From: an uncultured Mycobacterium sp. | GTDB lineage: Bacteria > Actinomycetota > Actinomycetes > Mycobacteriales > Mycobacteriaceae | DNA: 63,573 nt | Direction of reading: 5' to 3' | Assembly: GCA_900078375.1 (NCBI GenBank) | Contig: FLQS01000032.1 | Coordinates: forward strand, 1-63,573 | Shown here: positions 41,911-49,491 of the stretch, piece after piece | Numbering within the stretch: the first letter of the stretch is position 1 | How the letters are laid out: each line of letters starts with the position of its first letter | Notes under the pieces: generated by a model | What the model was told of the DNA's origin: nothing | Databases searched by the model: none | Seen by the model: the letters and a program-made list of their open reading frames with translations, nothing else | Program-made: the position numbers and the translations under genes

Positions 41911-43335
41911 GTGGCCAAGACGTTCGTCGGCTCCCGGATACGACAACTGCGCAGCGAGCGCGGATTCAGCCAGGCCGCGCTGGCGCAGATGCTGGAGATC
42001 TCACCCAGCTATCTCAACCAGATCGAGCACGACGTCCGACCGCTGACCGTCGCGGTACTGCTGCGCATCACCGAGGTGTTCGGGGTTGACGCCACCTTCT
42101 TCGCGTCCCAGGACGACACCCGGCTGGTGGCCGAACTGCGTGAAGTCACCATGGACCGCGACCTCGATCTCGACGTCGACATGACCGAGGTGGCCGACAT
42201 CGTCAACACCCACCCCGCCGTCGCCCGCGCGATCGTCAACCTGCACCGCCGCTATCGGATCACCACCGCACAGCTGGCGGCGGCCACCGAGGACCGCTTC
42301 AGCATCAACACCGGCGGCAGCGGCACGGGATCGATCTCCATGCCGCACGAGGAAGTCCGCGACTACTTCTACCAACGCCAGAACTATCTGCACGAGCTCG
42401 ATACCGCCGCCGAAGATCTCACCATCCGGATGCGCATGCACCGCGCCGAGTTGCCACGCGAGTTGTCCGACCGGCTCACCATGGTGCACGGTGTGCACAT
42501 CATCCGTCGCGTGGATCTCGGCGACACTGTGCTGCACCGCTACGACCCGGCGTCTCGGACTCTGGAGATCAGCAATCACCTGTCGTCCGGTCAGCAGGTC
42601 TTCAAGATGGCAACGGAGCTGGCCTATTTGGAGTTCGGCGACCTGATCGACCGCCTGGTGGACGAGGGCAAGTTCACCAGCGAGGAATCCCGCAAGCTGG
42701 CGCGGCTGGGGCTGGCCAATTACTTCGCCGCGGCCACTGTGCTCCCCTACGGTCAGTTCCACCATATGGCCGAGAACTTCCGCTACGACATCGAGCGGCT
42801 CTCGGCCTTCTATCAGGTCAGCTACGAAACGATCTGCCACCGGCTCTCCACGCTGCAGCGGCCCTCGATGCGAGGCGTGCCCTTCTCGTTCGTCCGAGTG
42901 GACAAGGCCGGCAACATGTCGAAACGCCAGTCCGCCACCGGTTTTCACTTCTCCTCCGCTGGAGGAACCTGCCCGCTGTGGAACGTCTACGAGACGTTCG
43001 CCAACCCGGGCAAGATCCTGGTGCAGATCGCCCAGATGCCCGACGGGCAGAACTACATGTGGGTGGCCCGAACCGTCGAACGGCGCGCGTCCCGCTACGG
43101 TCAGCCGGTCAAGACGTTCGCGATCGGCCTGGGTTGCGAGGCCCGGCACGCCAGCCGGCTGGTCTACTCGAAGGGCCTGGACCTCTCGTCGGACAGCGCG
43201 ACACCGATCGGCGCCGGTTGCCGGGTGTGCGAACGCGACAACTGCCCCCAGCGGGCCTTCCCTGCCCTGGGCCGGGCGCTGGATCTCGACGAACACCGCA
43301 GCACGGTGTCACCCTATTTGGTCAAGGAGTCATGA
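41911..43335 (+). CDS. ramB: RamB-type short-chain fatty acyl transcriptional regulator
   Basis: RamB represses or activates acetate, propionate and glyoxylate genes; in M. tuberculosis (Rv0465c) it regulates icl1. The 474-residue protein has an XRE helix-turn-helix at about residues 7-60 (GSRIRQLRSERGFSQAALAQ), a long linker, a DUF955/IrrE-like region with HHMAENFRYD near residue 285, and a C-terminal part with four cysteines (LGCEARH, GAGCRVCERDNCPQRAF). GTG start at 41911; the stop overlaps the next gene by 4 bp (ATGA). Confidence 0.93.
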   Translation: MAKTFVGSRIRQLRSERGFSQAALAQMLEISPSYLNQIEHDVRPLTVAVLLRITEVFGVDATFFASQDDTRLVAELREVTMDRDLDLDVDMTEVADIVNTHPAVARAIVNLHRRYRITTAQLAAATEDRFSINTGGSGTGSISMPHEEVRDYFYQRQNYLHELDTAAEDLTIRMRMHRAELPRELSDRLTMVHGVHIIRRVDLGDTVLHRYDPASRTLEISNHLSSGQQVFKMATELAYLEFGDLIDRLVDEGKFTSEESRKLARLGLANYFAAATVLPYGQFHHMAENFRYDIERLSAFYQVSYETICHRLSTLQRPSMRGVPFSFVRVDKAGNMSKRQSATGFHFSSAGGTCPLWNVYETFANPGKILVQIAQMPDGQNYMWVARTVERRASRYGQPVKTFAIGLGCEARHASRLVYSKGLDLSSDSATPIGAGCRVCERDNCPQRAFPALGRALDLDEHRSTVSPYLVKES

Positions 43336-43871
43336 TGGGCCAACGCATTCCGCCCGGCGGCCGACGCGAACTCGGCTTGATCAACTGGGGTATCGCCAGA
43401 GTGGGCGCCCGCTCGATTCGCGCCCCGCAGATGAACTTGTTCAACGTCCTCGGCCAGCACAAGCTGCTGTTCCTGTCGTTTCTGCCGTATTCGGGCGTCC
43501 TGCTGAACTGGGGCAAGCTGCCAAAACGCGACAAGGAACTGGTGATCCTGCGGGTGGGTCGTCTGCGCAACTCGGAGTACGAACTGCAGCAACACCGCAG
43601 GCTGGCCAAAAGCCGGGGGGTTGATTCTGCGTTGCAGGACAAGATCTTTGCCGGCCCCACCGCCGAGGGGCTGACCGACCGTCAGCGTGCCCTACTCGCG
43701 GCGGTCGACGAGTTCGTGCTCAATCGGGACCTCAGCGATGACACATTCGCCGACTTGTCAGCACATCTTACTCGCGAGCAGGTGATCGAATTCTGCGCCC
43801 TGGCAGGGCATTACGATGCGATCGCCGCGATCTTGGCCACGTTGCGTGTTCCGATGGATTTCCCGGACTGA
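43332..43871 (+). CDS. Carboxymuconolactone decarboxylase / AhpD-like protein
   Basis: A 179-residue protein (Rv0464c position) with a CMD/AhpD-type helical fold. The core is LPKRDKELVILRVGRLRNSEYELQQHRRLAKSRG, with Glu and His in the positions used by AhpD-like enzymes. The CxxC redox pair of true AhpD is absent, so peroxidase-partner activity is unlikely. The start ATG overlaps the ramB stop, so it is coupled to ramB. Confidence 0.88.
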   Translation: MMGQRIPPGGRRELGLINWGIARVGARSIRAPQMNLFNVLGQHKLLFLSFLPYSGVLLNWGKLPKRDKELVILRVGRLRNSEYELQQHRRLAKSRGVDSALQDKIFAGPTAEGLTDRQRALLAAVDEFVLNRDLSDDTFADLSAHLTREQVIEFCALAGHYDAIAAILATLRVPMDFPD

Positions 43872-43886
43872 TTCTCAGGAGCAGAT

Positions 43887-44522
43887 GTGTCGCATCCAGC
43901 TATGCCGCCGGGGTGGTATCCGGACCCGTGGGGCGCACCGGGACGTCGCTATTGGGATGGCTGGCAGTGGACGGCGGAGGTCGCGCCGGCCGCTCCCAAA
44001 CGCAGGGCATGGCTGTGGGTGCTCGTCGCCGTCATTGCGGTGCCGGTGTTGTTCTTCGGCGGATGTGCGGCGGTGATTGCTTTCGGCTCGAGGAACGCCC
44101 CGGACCACCCCGAGGACGGACTTGCCGGCTTCCGTCCGAGCGCCGGGATCGGCCAAGAGGTCCGGGACGGACAATTCGCCTTCGTTGTGCGCTCCGTCAA
44201 GCCGGCGGACTGGCGCGGCGACCCCCGACCGATCGGTGAATTCGTCATCGCCACCGTCTCAGTCCGCAACATCGGCGACAAGCCACGAGCGTTCTTTGCG
44301 CACAACCAGCAACTCATCGACACCCAGGGGCACACGTATCCGGCCGACGTGGTGGCCGCCATAGCGATGAATCCTCAACGCGACGAGGCGCTGGTGCGCG
44401 ACTTGGCGCCCGGACGTGACGCGGATGTCCAGATACCGTTTGACGTCCCGGTCGGGACGGATCCCGCCACGCTTGTACTGCGCGACTCGCTGCTGTCGGG
44501 CGGAGTCAAGGTCGGTCTGTAG
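43887..44522 (+). CDS. DUF2510 membrane-anchored protein with DUF4352-like domain
   Basis: A 211-residue protein. It begins MSHPAMPPGWYPDPWG, the DUF2510 motif (aromatic W-Y-P-D-P and YWDG), followed by one membrane segment (about residues 40-68) and an extracytoplasmic Ig-like DUF4352 domain (about 85-211; GEFVIATVSVRNIGDKPR). Such proteins are common in actinobacteria; the role is unknown. GTG at 43887 follows a clear AGGAG sequence, 15 bp after the CMD-type gene. Confidence 0.88.
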   Translation: MSHPAMPPGWYPDPWGAPGRRYWDGWQWTAEVAPAAPKRRAWLWVLVAVIAVPVLFFGGCAAVIAFGSRNAPDHPEDGLAGFRPSAGIGQEVRDGQFAFVVRSVKPADWRGDPRPIGEFVIATVSVRNIGDKPRAFFAHNQQLIDTQGHTYPADVVAAIAMNPQRDEALVRDLAPGRDADVQIPFDVPVGTDPATLVLRDSLLSGGVKVGL

Positions 44523-44533
44523 GCAGCGGCCAA

Positions 44534-44785
44534 CTACTCGCCGAAGTGCTTGGCCTTGACCGCCGGGCGGGCCTTCGCAGTGGCCAAGACCGCGGGCGCA
44601 ATGGTCGTTGTCACGGTGTCGCCCTGCGTCATTGGACCAGGAAGGACGGGCGCAGCCACCGCGGGCAAGACGGACGGGGCACCCTGGTCGAACACGACGG
44701 TCAGCCCGGCCATCGCCACCACAGCGCCGCCACCGGCCACCGCAAACAGGATTTTGGTGCGCGAAGCACGCGTCGAATCAGCCAT
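44534..44785 (-). CDS. Small membrane-anchored or secreted protein
   Basis: An 83-residue protein: basic start (MADSTRASRTKILFAV), one hydrophobic segment (about 12-32) and an Ala/Pro/Val-rich extracytoplasmic tail ending in AKARPAVKAKHFGE. A GTGGGGGAAC ribosome-binding sequence precedes the ATG, which supports a real gene. No family is recognised. A perfect 8-bp inverted repeat lies 20 bp upstream. Its stop faces the DUF2510 gene stop. Confidence 0.65.
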   Translation of the reverse strand: MADSTRASRTKILFAVAGGGAVVAMAGLTVVFDQGAPSVLPAVAAPVLPGPMTQGDTVTTTIAPAVLATAKARPAVKAKHFGE

Positions 44786-44805
44786 TGTTCCCCCACTTTC
44801 AGCAG

Positions 44806-44823
44806 CGTGCCAGCCCTGGCACG
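44806..44823. promoter_or_regulatory. Inverted repeat CGTGCCAG-CC-CTGGCACG
   Basis: A perfect 8-bp inverted repeat with a 2-nt spacer lies 20 bp upstream of the 83-residue membrane protein start and 76 bp after the Rv0463-like stop. It could be an operator for the small gene or a U-less terminator for the lpdC transcript. Confidence 0.45.
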
Positions 44824-44899
44824 GGCGATACGGAGAGTGGAACCCGCGATGCTTGAGACAGCCTGAAACGAGCCTGGCGAACGGCTGGCAGTCGCGCCG

Positions 44900-45169
44900 C
44901 TACAGGTAGGTGACCCCGAGCACGATCAACGTGAAAATCACCGGCGAGACCGGCACGCAACCGAGAAATGCCGCCCACACCATCCGTTTCCGCTTGTAGT
45001 TCCGCCACGCGAGCAATCCGACGACGACGGCGAGCACCGCGATCACCGCGGAAAGGATCAACACCCAGAAGCTGACGTCCTCGCCGTTGGTAGCGATGGA
45101 AATACCGATCAGCCACAGGATGTGGCCGACCACCAGTCCGCCGATACCGGCGATCAGCGTCGGTCTCAA
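44900..45169 (-). CDS. Small membrane protein downstream of lpdC
   Basis: An 89-residue protein (Rv0463 position) with three hydrophobic segments (about residues 4-22, 31-52 and 62-88). The start is TTG at 45169, overlapping the lpdC stop by 4 bp (TTGA). No better start is seen downstream in the conserved part, so translational coupling to lpdC is likely. Function is unknown. Confidence 0.78.
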   Translation of the reverse strand: MRPTLIAGIGGLVVGHILWLIGISIATNGEDVSFWVLILSAVIAVLAVVVGLLAWRNYKRKRMVWAAFLGCVPVSPVIFTLIVLGVTYL

Positions 45170-46560
45170 AAGTTGATCATGTGGCCGGCGAGACCGTGGA
45201 AGCATTCCTGGAGTGCCTCCGACAGCGTCGGATGGGTGTGCACATTGCGGGTCAGCTCGTTGACGGTCAGGTCCCACTTCTGTGCCAGAGTCAGCTCCGG
45301 CAAGAGCTCGGAGACGTCGGGCCCGATCAGGTGGGCACCGAGCAGTTCCCCGTATTTGGCGTCGGCGATGACCTTCACAAATCCGGTGGGGTCGGCCAGC
45401 CCGTGCGCCTTGCCGTTGGCGGTGAACGGGAACTTGGCGACCTTCACGTCGTAGCCCTCGTCGCGGGCCTGCTGCTCGGTGAGACCGAAGCTGGCCACCT
45501 GCGGCTGGCAGAACGTGGCACGCGGCAGCATCCGGTAGTCACCCAGGGCCAGCGTCTCGGCGCCGGCGATGGTCTCGGCGGCCACCACGCCCATCGCTTC
45601 GGCGACGTGCGCCAGCATCAACTTGCCGGTGACGTCGCCGATGGAGTAGATGTGCGGAACGTTGGTGCGCATGTAGTCGTCAATGCCGATCGCCTTACGG
45701 TCGGTCAGCGCCACGCCGGTGGCCTCCAGTCCGAAGCCCTCGACGTTCGGGGCAAAACCGATGGCCTGCAACACTTTCTCGGTCTTGAGCTCCTCGGTCT
45801 TGCCATCCTTGCTCACGGTGACGGTGACCGTCGAGCCGTCATCGGTGATGGATTCCACCTTGGTGCCGGTCAGGATCTTCACGCCGAGCTTCTTGTACTG
45901 CTTCTCGATCTCCTTGGAGACCTCGGCGTCCTCGTTGGGCAGGGCACGCGGCAGGAACTCGACGATGGTGACGTCGACGCCGTAGTTCTTCAGCACGTAG
46001 GCGAACTCCATGCCGATCGCGCCGGCGCCGGCGATGATGATCGACTTCGGCAGCTCGCGGGACAGGATCTGCTTCTCATAGGTGACCACGTTCTCGCTCA
46101 GCGAGGTGCCCGGCACCAGCCGGGTACTGCTGCCCGTCGCGATGATGGCGTTGTCGAAGGTCACCGTCTCGGTGCCACCCTCGTTGAGGGCGACCGACAG
46201 CGTCTTCGGGTCCGTGAACGTCCCGTAGCCGTGGATCTCGGTGATCTTGTTCTTCTTCATCAGGAAATGCACGCCGGCCACCCGGCCGTCGGCGACCTTG
46301 CGGCTGCGGTCGAAGGCGACTCCGTAGTCGAAGGTGGCCTCGCCGCTGATGCCGAACGTCTTGGCATCATGAGTGAAGATGTGGGCCAACTCGGCGTTGC
46401 GCAGCAACGCCTTCGACGGGATGCACCCGACATTGAGGCAGACCCCACCCCAATACTTGGGTTCGATGATGGCGGTGTTCAGCCCGAGCTGGGCGGCGCG
46501 GATCGCCGCGACGTACCCGCCAGGACCTGCTCCGAGAACGACGACGTCATAGTGAGTCAC
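45166..46560 (-). CDS. lpdC: Dihydrolipoyl dehydrogenase
   Basis: Lpd (E3) reoxidises dihydrolipoamide in pyruvate dehydrogenase and related complexes, and in M. tuberculosis also serves peroxynitrite defence. The 464-residue protein has the FAD motif VVVLGAGPGGYVAA, the redox pair in GGVCLNVGCIPSK, the NAD motif IAGAGAIGMEFA and the C-terminal catalytic HTHPTLSE. GTG start at 46560. It is the second gene of a leftward row that begins with the membrane-protein genes upstream. Confidence 0.97.
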   Translation of the reverse strand: MTHYDVVVLGAGPGGYVAAIRAAQLGLNTAIIEPKYWGGVCLNVGCIPSKALLRNAELAHIFTHDAKTFGISGEATFDYGVAFDRSRKVADGRVAGVHFLMKKNKITEIHGYGTFTDPKTLSVALNEGGTETVTFDNAIIATGSSTRLVPGTSLSENVVTYEKQILSRELPKSIIIAGAGAIGMEFAYVLKNYGVDVTIVEFLPRALPNEDAEVSKEIEKQYKKLGVKILTGTKVESITDDGSTVTVTVSKDGKTEELKTEKVLQAIGFAPNVEGFGLEATGVALTDRKAIGIDDYMRTNVPHIYSIGDVTGKLMLAHVAEAMGVVAAETIAGAETLALGDYRMLPRATFCQPQVASFGLTEQQARDEGYDVKVAKFPFTANGKAHGLADPTGFVKVIADAKYGELLGAHLIGPDVSELLPELTLAQKWDLTVNELTRNVHTHPTLSEALQECFHGLAGHMINF

Positions 46561-46564
46561 GTCG

Positions 46565-47119
46565 TCAGCCTATCGTCGGACGCGCGATCCATTCGAAGTA
46601 GTACGCACCGTGCAGCAGCGCGGCGGTGGCCACCGAGGCCAGTGGCGCCGACATCAGCGCGATAGCCAGCGCCGTTACCGACGGCCGGTTCTGCACCATG
46701 GAAACCAGCATGCTGCCGACCGAGCAGAAGATCAGGTAGATCAGCACGAAGAACGCCGCCGGCGTCTTGTTCAGCGACGTGTACCACCAGAAGTACAAGC
46801 CCAAGCCGGCCGCCGCGGCCAGCACCCAGATCGCGGCCACGATGAACACGAACTGCCACCGCTTCACGAACTGATACGTGCCCGTCGTCGCCGATGCCGC
46901 CGGCGGGACCACGACCGGCTCCGCGTGCAACGACCCGTTGACCGGGTGCAGGAATGCGTCGGTGTCGAAGCTCTCCAGCTCGCTGAACGCGATGGACGGC
47001 CCCGAGACCTCCGCCTCGGGTTCGTCGGTCAGCGACTTCAGCGCCTCGGGGTGCGGCCCGGTGTCGAAGATCGGTGCGTGATGCGGTTCCGTCGACGGAA
47101 GGGAAGCCTTGTCAGCCAT
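46565..47119 (-). CDS. Conserved membrane protein (Rv0461 type)
   Basis: A 184-residue protein. The first 85 residues are acidic and cytoplasmic. They are followed by three hydrophobic segments at about residues 90-112, 121-140 and 148-168. It lies 4 bp upstream of lpdC, as in M. tuberculosis. Function is unknown; coupling with lpdC is position-based only. Confidence 0.84.
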   Translation of the reverse strand: MADKASLPSTEPHHAPIFDTGPHPEALKSLTDEPEAEVSGPSIAFSELESFDTDAFLHPVNGSLHAEPVVVPPAASATTGTYQFVKRWQFVFIVAAIWVLAAAAGLGLYFWWYTSLNKTPAAFFVLIYLIFCSVGSMLVSMVQNRPSVTALAIALMSAPLASVATAALLHGAYYFEWIARPTIG

Positions 47120-47390
47120 TGGACACCACCTGAACCAGAACTAATGCCCCCAACCAGCCCGGCGCCATCGCCAGGATGAACGCCCCCGCGGTCGTGATCC
47201 AGCGCCGCCGGGAGAACAGGATCAGCAGCATTCCGATCACGCTGGGGATCGCCACCACCAAGCCCACTACGAGATCGGGGCGAACCGGTGTTTTGACCAG
47301 CACGGTGGCCATGACCGCCGCGACCAGACCGGTCACGGTTCCGACCAGCAACGCGCTTGTGAGCAGCCATGCCCGAGGCAGGGGTATCAC
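47112..47390 (-). CDS. Small membrane protein (Rv0460 type)
   Basis: A 92-residue hydrophobic protein with about three membrane segments (SALLVGTVTGLVAAVMA; VVGLVVAIPSVIGMLLIL; TAGAFILAMAPGWLG). GTG start at 47390. The last 8 bp overlap the following membrane-protein gene. Function is unknown. Confidence 0.8.
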   Translation of the reverse strand: MIPLPRAWLLTSALLVGTVTGLVAAVMATVLVKTPVRPDLVVGLVVAIPSVIGMLLILFSRRRWITTAGAFILAMAPGWLGALVLVQVVSNG

Positions 47391-47419
47391 CCTTATGAGG
47401 GTACTTGCCCCCGAGCTGA

Positions 47420-47914
47420 CTACGGCTGAACGGCTTCGGCGCGCCGACCAGGGATTGCACAGGCGTCGGCGGCCTCGGCGACGACCAGATCGGCTCGTTC
47501 GGGTGGCCGCTCACCACGCTCGTAGGCGACACCGGTCAGCGGCAATGCGCTGGCCAGCAACTCATTTTCCGCGTCGGTGAAGGCCCGGCCGCGACTCAGG
47601 AAGCGCACGCCCTCGGGTGTTTCCAGGCTGAACCCACCGCCGCGGCCGGGAACGACGTCGATGACCAGCTGGGTGTGTTTCCACGTCTCGAACTGCGGGC
47701 CGGATATCCACACCGGGGCGCCCTCGAGAACCCCGAGCAGGACGTCGCGGTCACCGACGATGAACTCCCCGTCGGGGTAGCACATCGGTGACGACCCGTC
47801 GCAGCAGCCGCCGGACTGGTGAAACATCACCGGCCCGTGCTGCTCCTGCAGCCGGTGCAAGAGCTCGGCGGCCGTCGCGGTGATCAATGCCCGCGGCGGC
47901 GCCTGCCCGCTCAT
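47420..47914 (-). CDS. DUF779 family protein
   Basis: A 164-residue protein of the DUF779 type (Rv0459 position), always near aldehyde dehydrogenases of the same type in my recollection. A cysteine cluster GGCCDGSSPMCY lies near residue 35, and WISGPQFETWKHTQLVIDVVPGRGGGFSLE follows. The cysteines could bind metal. Its ATG overlaps the aldehyde dehydrogenase stop by one base (TAATG), so the two are coupled. Confidence 0.9.
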   Translation of the reverse strand: MSGQAPPRALITATAAELLHRLQEQHGPVMFHQSGGCCDGSSPMCYPDGEFIVGDRDVLLGVLEGAPVWISGPQFETWKHTQLVIDVVPGRGGGFSLETPEGVRFLSRGRAFTDAENELLASALPLTGVAYERGERPPERADLVVAEAADACAIPGRRAEAVQP

Positions 47915-49434
47915 TAGAAGAAGCCTTGGGCTTTGTTGGAGTAGGAGACGAGGAGGTTTTTGGTCTGTTGGTAGTGGTCGAGCATCATCAGGTGGTTTTC
48001 CCGGCCGATGCCGGATTGCTTGTAACCGCCGAACGCGGCGTGCGCGGGGTACTGGTGGTAGCAGTTCGTCCAGACTCGGCCGGCTTTGATATCGCGGCCG
48101 GCGCGGTAGGCGGTGTTGCCGTCACGACTCCACACCCCGGCACCGAGGCCGTAGAGGGTGTCGTTGGCGATGCGGATGGCGTCGTCGTAATCCTTGAACG
48201 AGGTGACGGCGACGACGGGGCCGAAGATCTCTTCCTGGAAGATCCGCATCGCGTTGTCACCGGTGAAGATCGTCGGCTGCACGTAGTAGCCGCCGTTAAG
48301 GTCGCCGCCGAGGTCGGCCCGCTCCCCGCCGGTGATGATCTGGGCGCCTTCACTTTTGCCGATCTCGATATAGGACAAGATCTTCTCCAGCTGATCGTTG
48401 GAGGCTTGGGCGCCGATCATGGTTTCGGTGTCCAGCGGATCGCCTTGCCGCACCGCCTTGGTGCGGATGGCGGCCATTGCCAAAAACTCGTCATAGATGT
48501 CGGCCTGGATCAGGCTGCGCGACGGGCAGGTGCAGACTTCGCCCTGGTTGAGGGCGAACATCGTGAACCCCTCCAACGCCTTGTCCTGATAGTCGTCATT
48601 GGCGGCCATCACATCGGAGAAGAAGATGTTCGGGCTCTTCCCGCCCAGCTCCAGGGTCACCGGGATCAGGTTCTGGGAGGCATACTGCATGATCAACCGG
48701 CCGGTGGTGGTCTCCCCGGTGAAGGCGATCTTCGCGATCCGATTGCTCGACGCCAGCGGTTTGCCGGCCTCCACCCCAAACCCGTTGACCACATTGAGAA
48801 CACCCGCCGGCAGCAGATCAGCGATCAACGAGATCAGATACAGCACCGAGGCCGGGGTCTGCTCGGCAGGCTTGAGCACCACCGCATTCCCGGCCGCCAA
48901 CGCCGGCGCCAGCTTCCACACCGCCATCAGGATCGGGAAATTCCACGGAATGATCTGCCCCACCACCCCCAACGGCTCATGGAAGTGATACGCCACCGTG
49001 TCCTCGTCGATCTGGCTCAGGGAACCCTCCTGAGCGCGGATCGCCCCCGCGAAGTAACGGAAATGATCCACCGCCAACGGAATATCGGCATTCAACGTCT
49101 CCCGGATCGGCTTGCCGTTATCCCACGACTCCGCCAACGCGATCGACTCCAGATTCGCCTCAATCCGATCAGCGATCCTGTTCAAGATCAACGCACGCTC
49201 AGCAGCCGAAGTCTTCCCCCACCCCGGCGCCGCGGCATGCGCGGCATCCAACGCCAACTCGATATCGGCGTCGGTCGAACGGGCCACCTCACAAAACACC
49301 TCACCCGTCACCGGAGTGCGGTTCTCGAAATACCGACCCCCCACCGGCGCCACCCACTCACCACCGATGAAGTTCTCGTACCGGGACTGGAAGGCCATGG
49401 TGGACCCCGTACCGGGGCGGGCGTAAACAGTCAT
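47914..49434 (-). CDS. NAD(P)-dependent aldehyde dehydrogenase
   Basis: A 506-residue aldehyde dehydrogenase (Rv0458 position). It has the cofactor motif PWNFPILMAVWKLAPALAAGNAVVLKPAE, the catalytic Glu in LELGGKSPN and the catalytic Cys in NQGEVCTCPSR. The family includes acetaldehyde and related dehydrogenases; the substrate is not determined. ATG at 49434; an in-frame ATG 12 codons later (MAFQSRYENFIGG) would also fit the family. The divergent prolyl oligopeptidase gene starts 57 bp away. Confidence 0.94.
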   Translation of the reverse strand: MTVYARPGTGSTMAFQSRYENFIGGEWVAPVGGRYFENRTPVTGEVFCEVARSTDADIELALDAAHAAAPGWGKTSAAERALILNRIADRIEANLESIALAESWDNGKPIRETLNADIPLAVDHFRYFAGAIRAQEGSLSQIDEDTVAYHFHEPLGVVGQIIPWNFPILMAVWKLAPALAAGNAVVLKPAEQTPASVLYLISLIADLLPAGVLNVVNGFGVEAGKPLASSNRIAKIAFTGETTTGRLIMQYASQNLIPVTLELGGKSPNIFFSDVMAANDDYQDKALEGFTMFALNQGEVCTCPSRSLIQADIYDEFLAMAAIRTKAVRQGDPLDTETMIGAQASNDQLEKILSYIEIGKSEGAQIITGGERADLGGDLNGGYYVQPTIFTGDNAMRIFQEEIFGPVVAVTSFKDYDDAIRIANDTLYGLGAGVWSRDGNTAYRAGRDIKAGRVWTNCYHQYPAHAAFGGYKQSGIGRENHLMMLDHYQQTKNLLVSYSNKAQGFF

Positions 49435-49491
49435 CAGCGACTCCTAGTCGATCCGCGGTGTAATACAGCTCACATTACCGTTGGCCGCAGA

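Noticed and set aside
45181..46665. A 494-codon plus-strand frame opposite lpdC.
   Set aside because: Antisense shadow of a well-identified dihydrolipoyl dehydrogenase.
47391..47419. Small hairpin ACCCT-TATG-AGGGT between two genes.
   Set aside because: A 5-bp stem is too weak to call a terminator or operator.
47887..49491. A long plus-strand open frame continuous with the prolyl oligopeptidase gene, giving a 1202-residue protein.
   Set aside because: The upstream 535 codons are antisense to the aldehyde dehydrogenase gene and have low-complexity His/Arg/Gly composition. The true start is near 49492.
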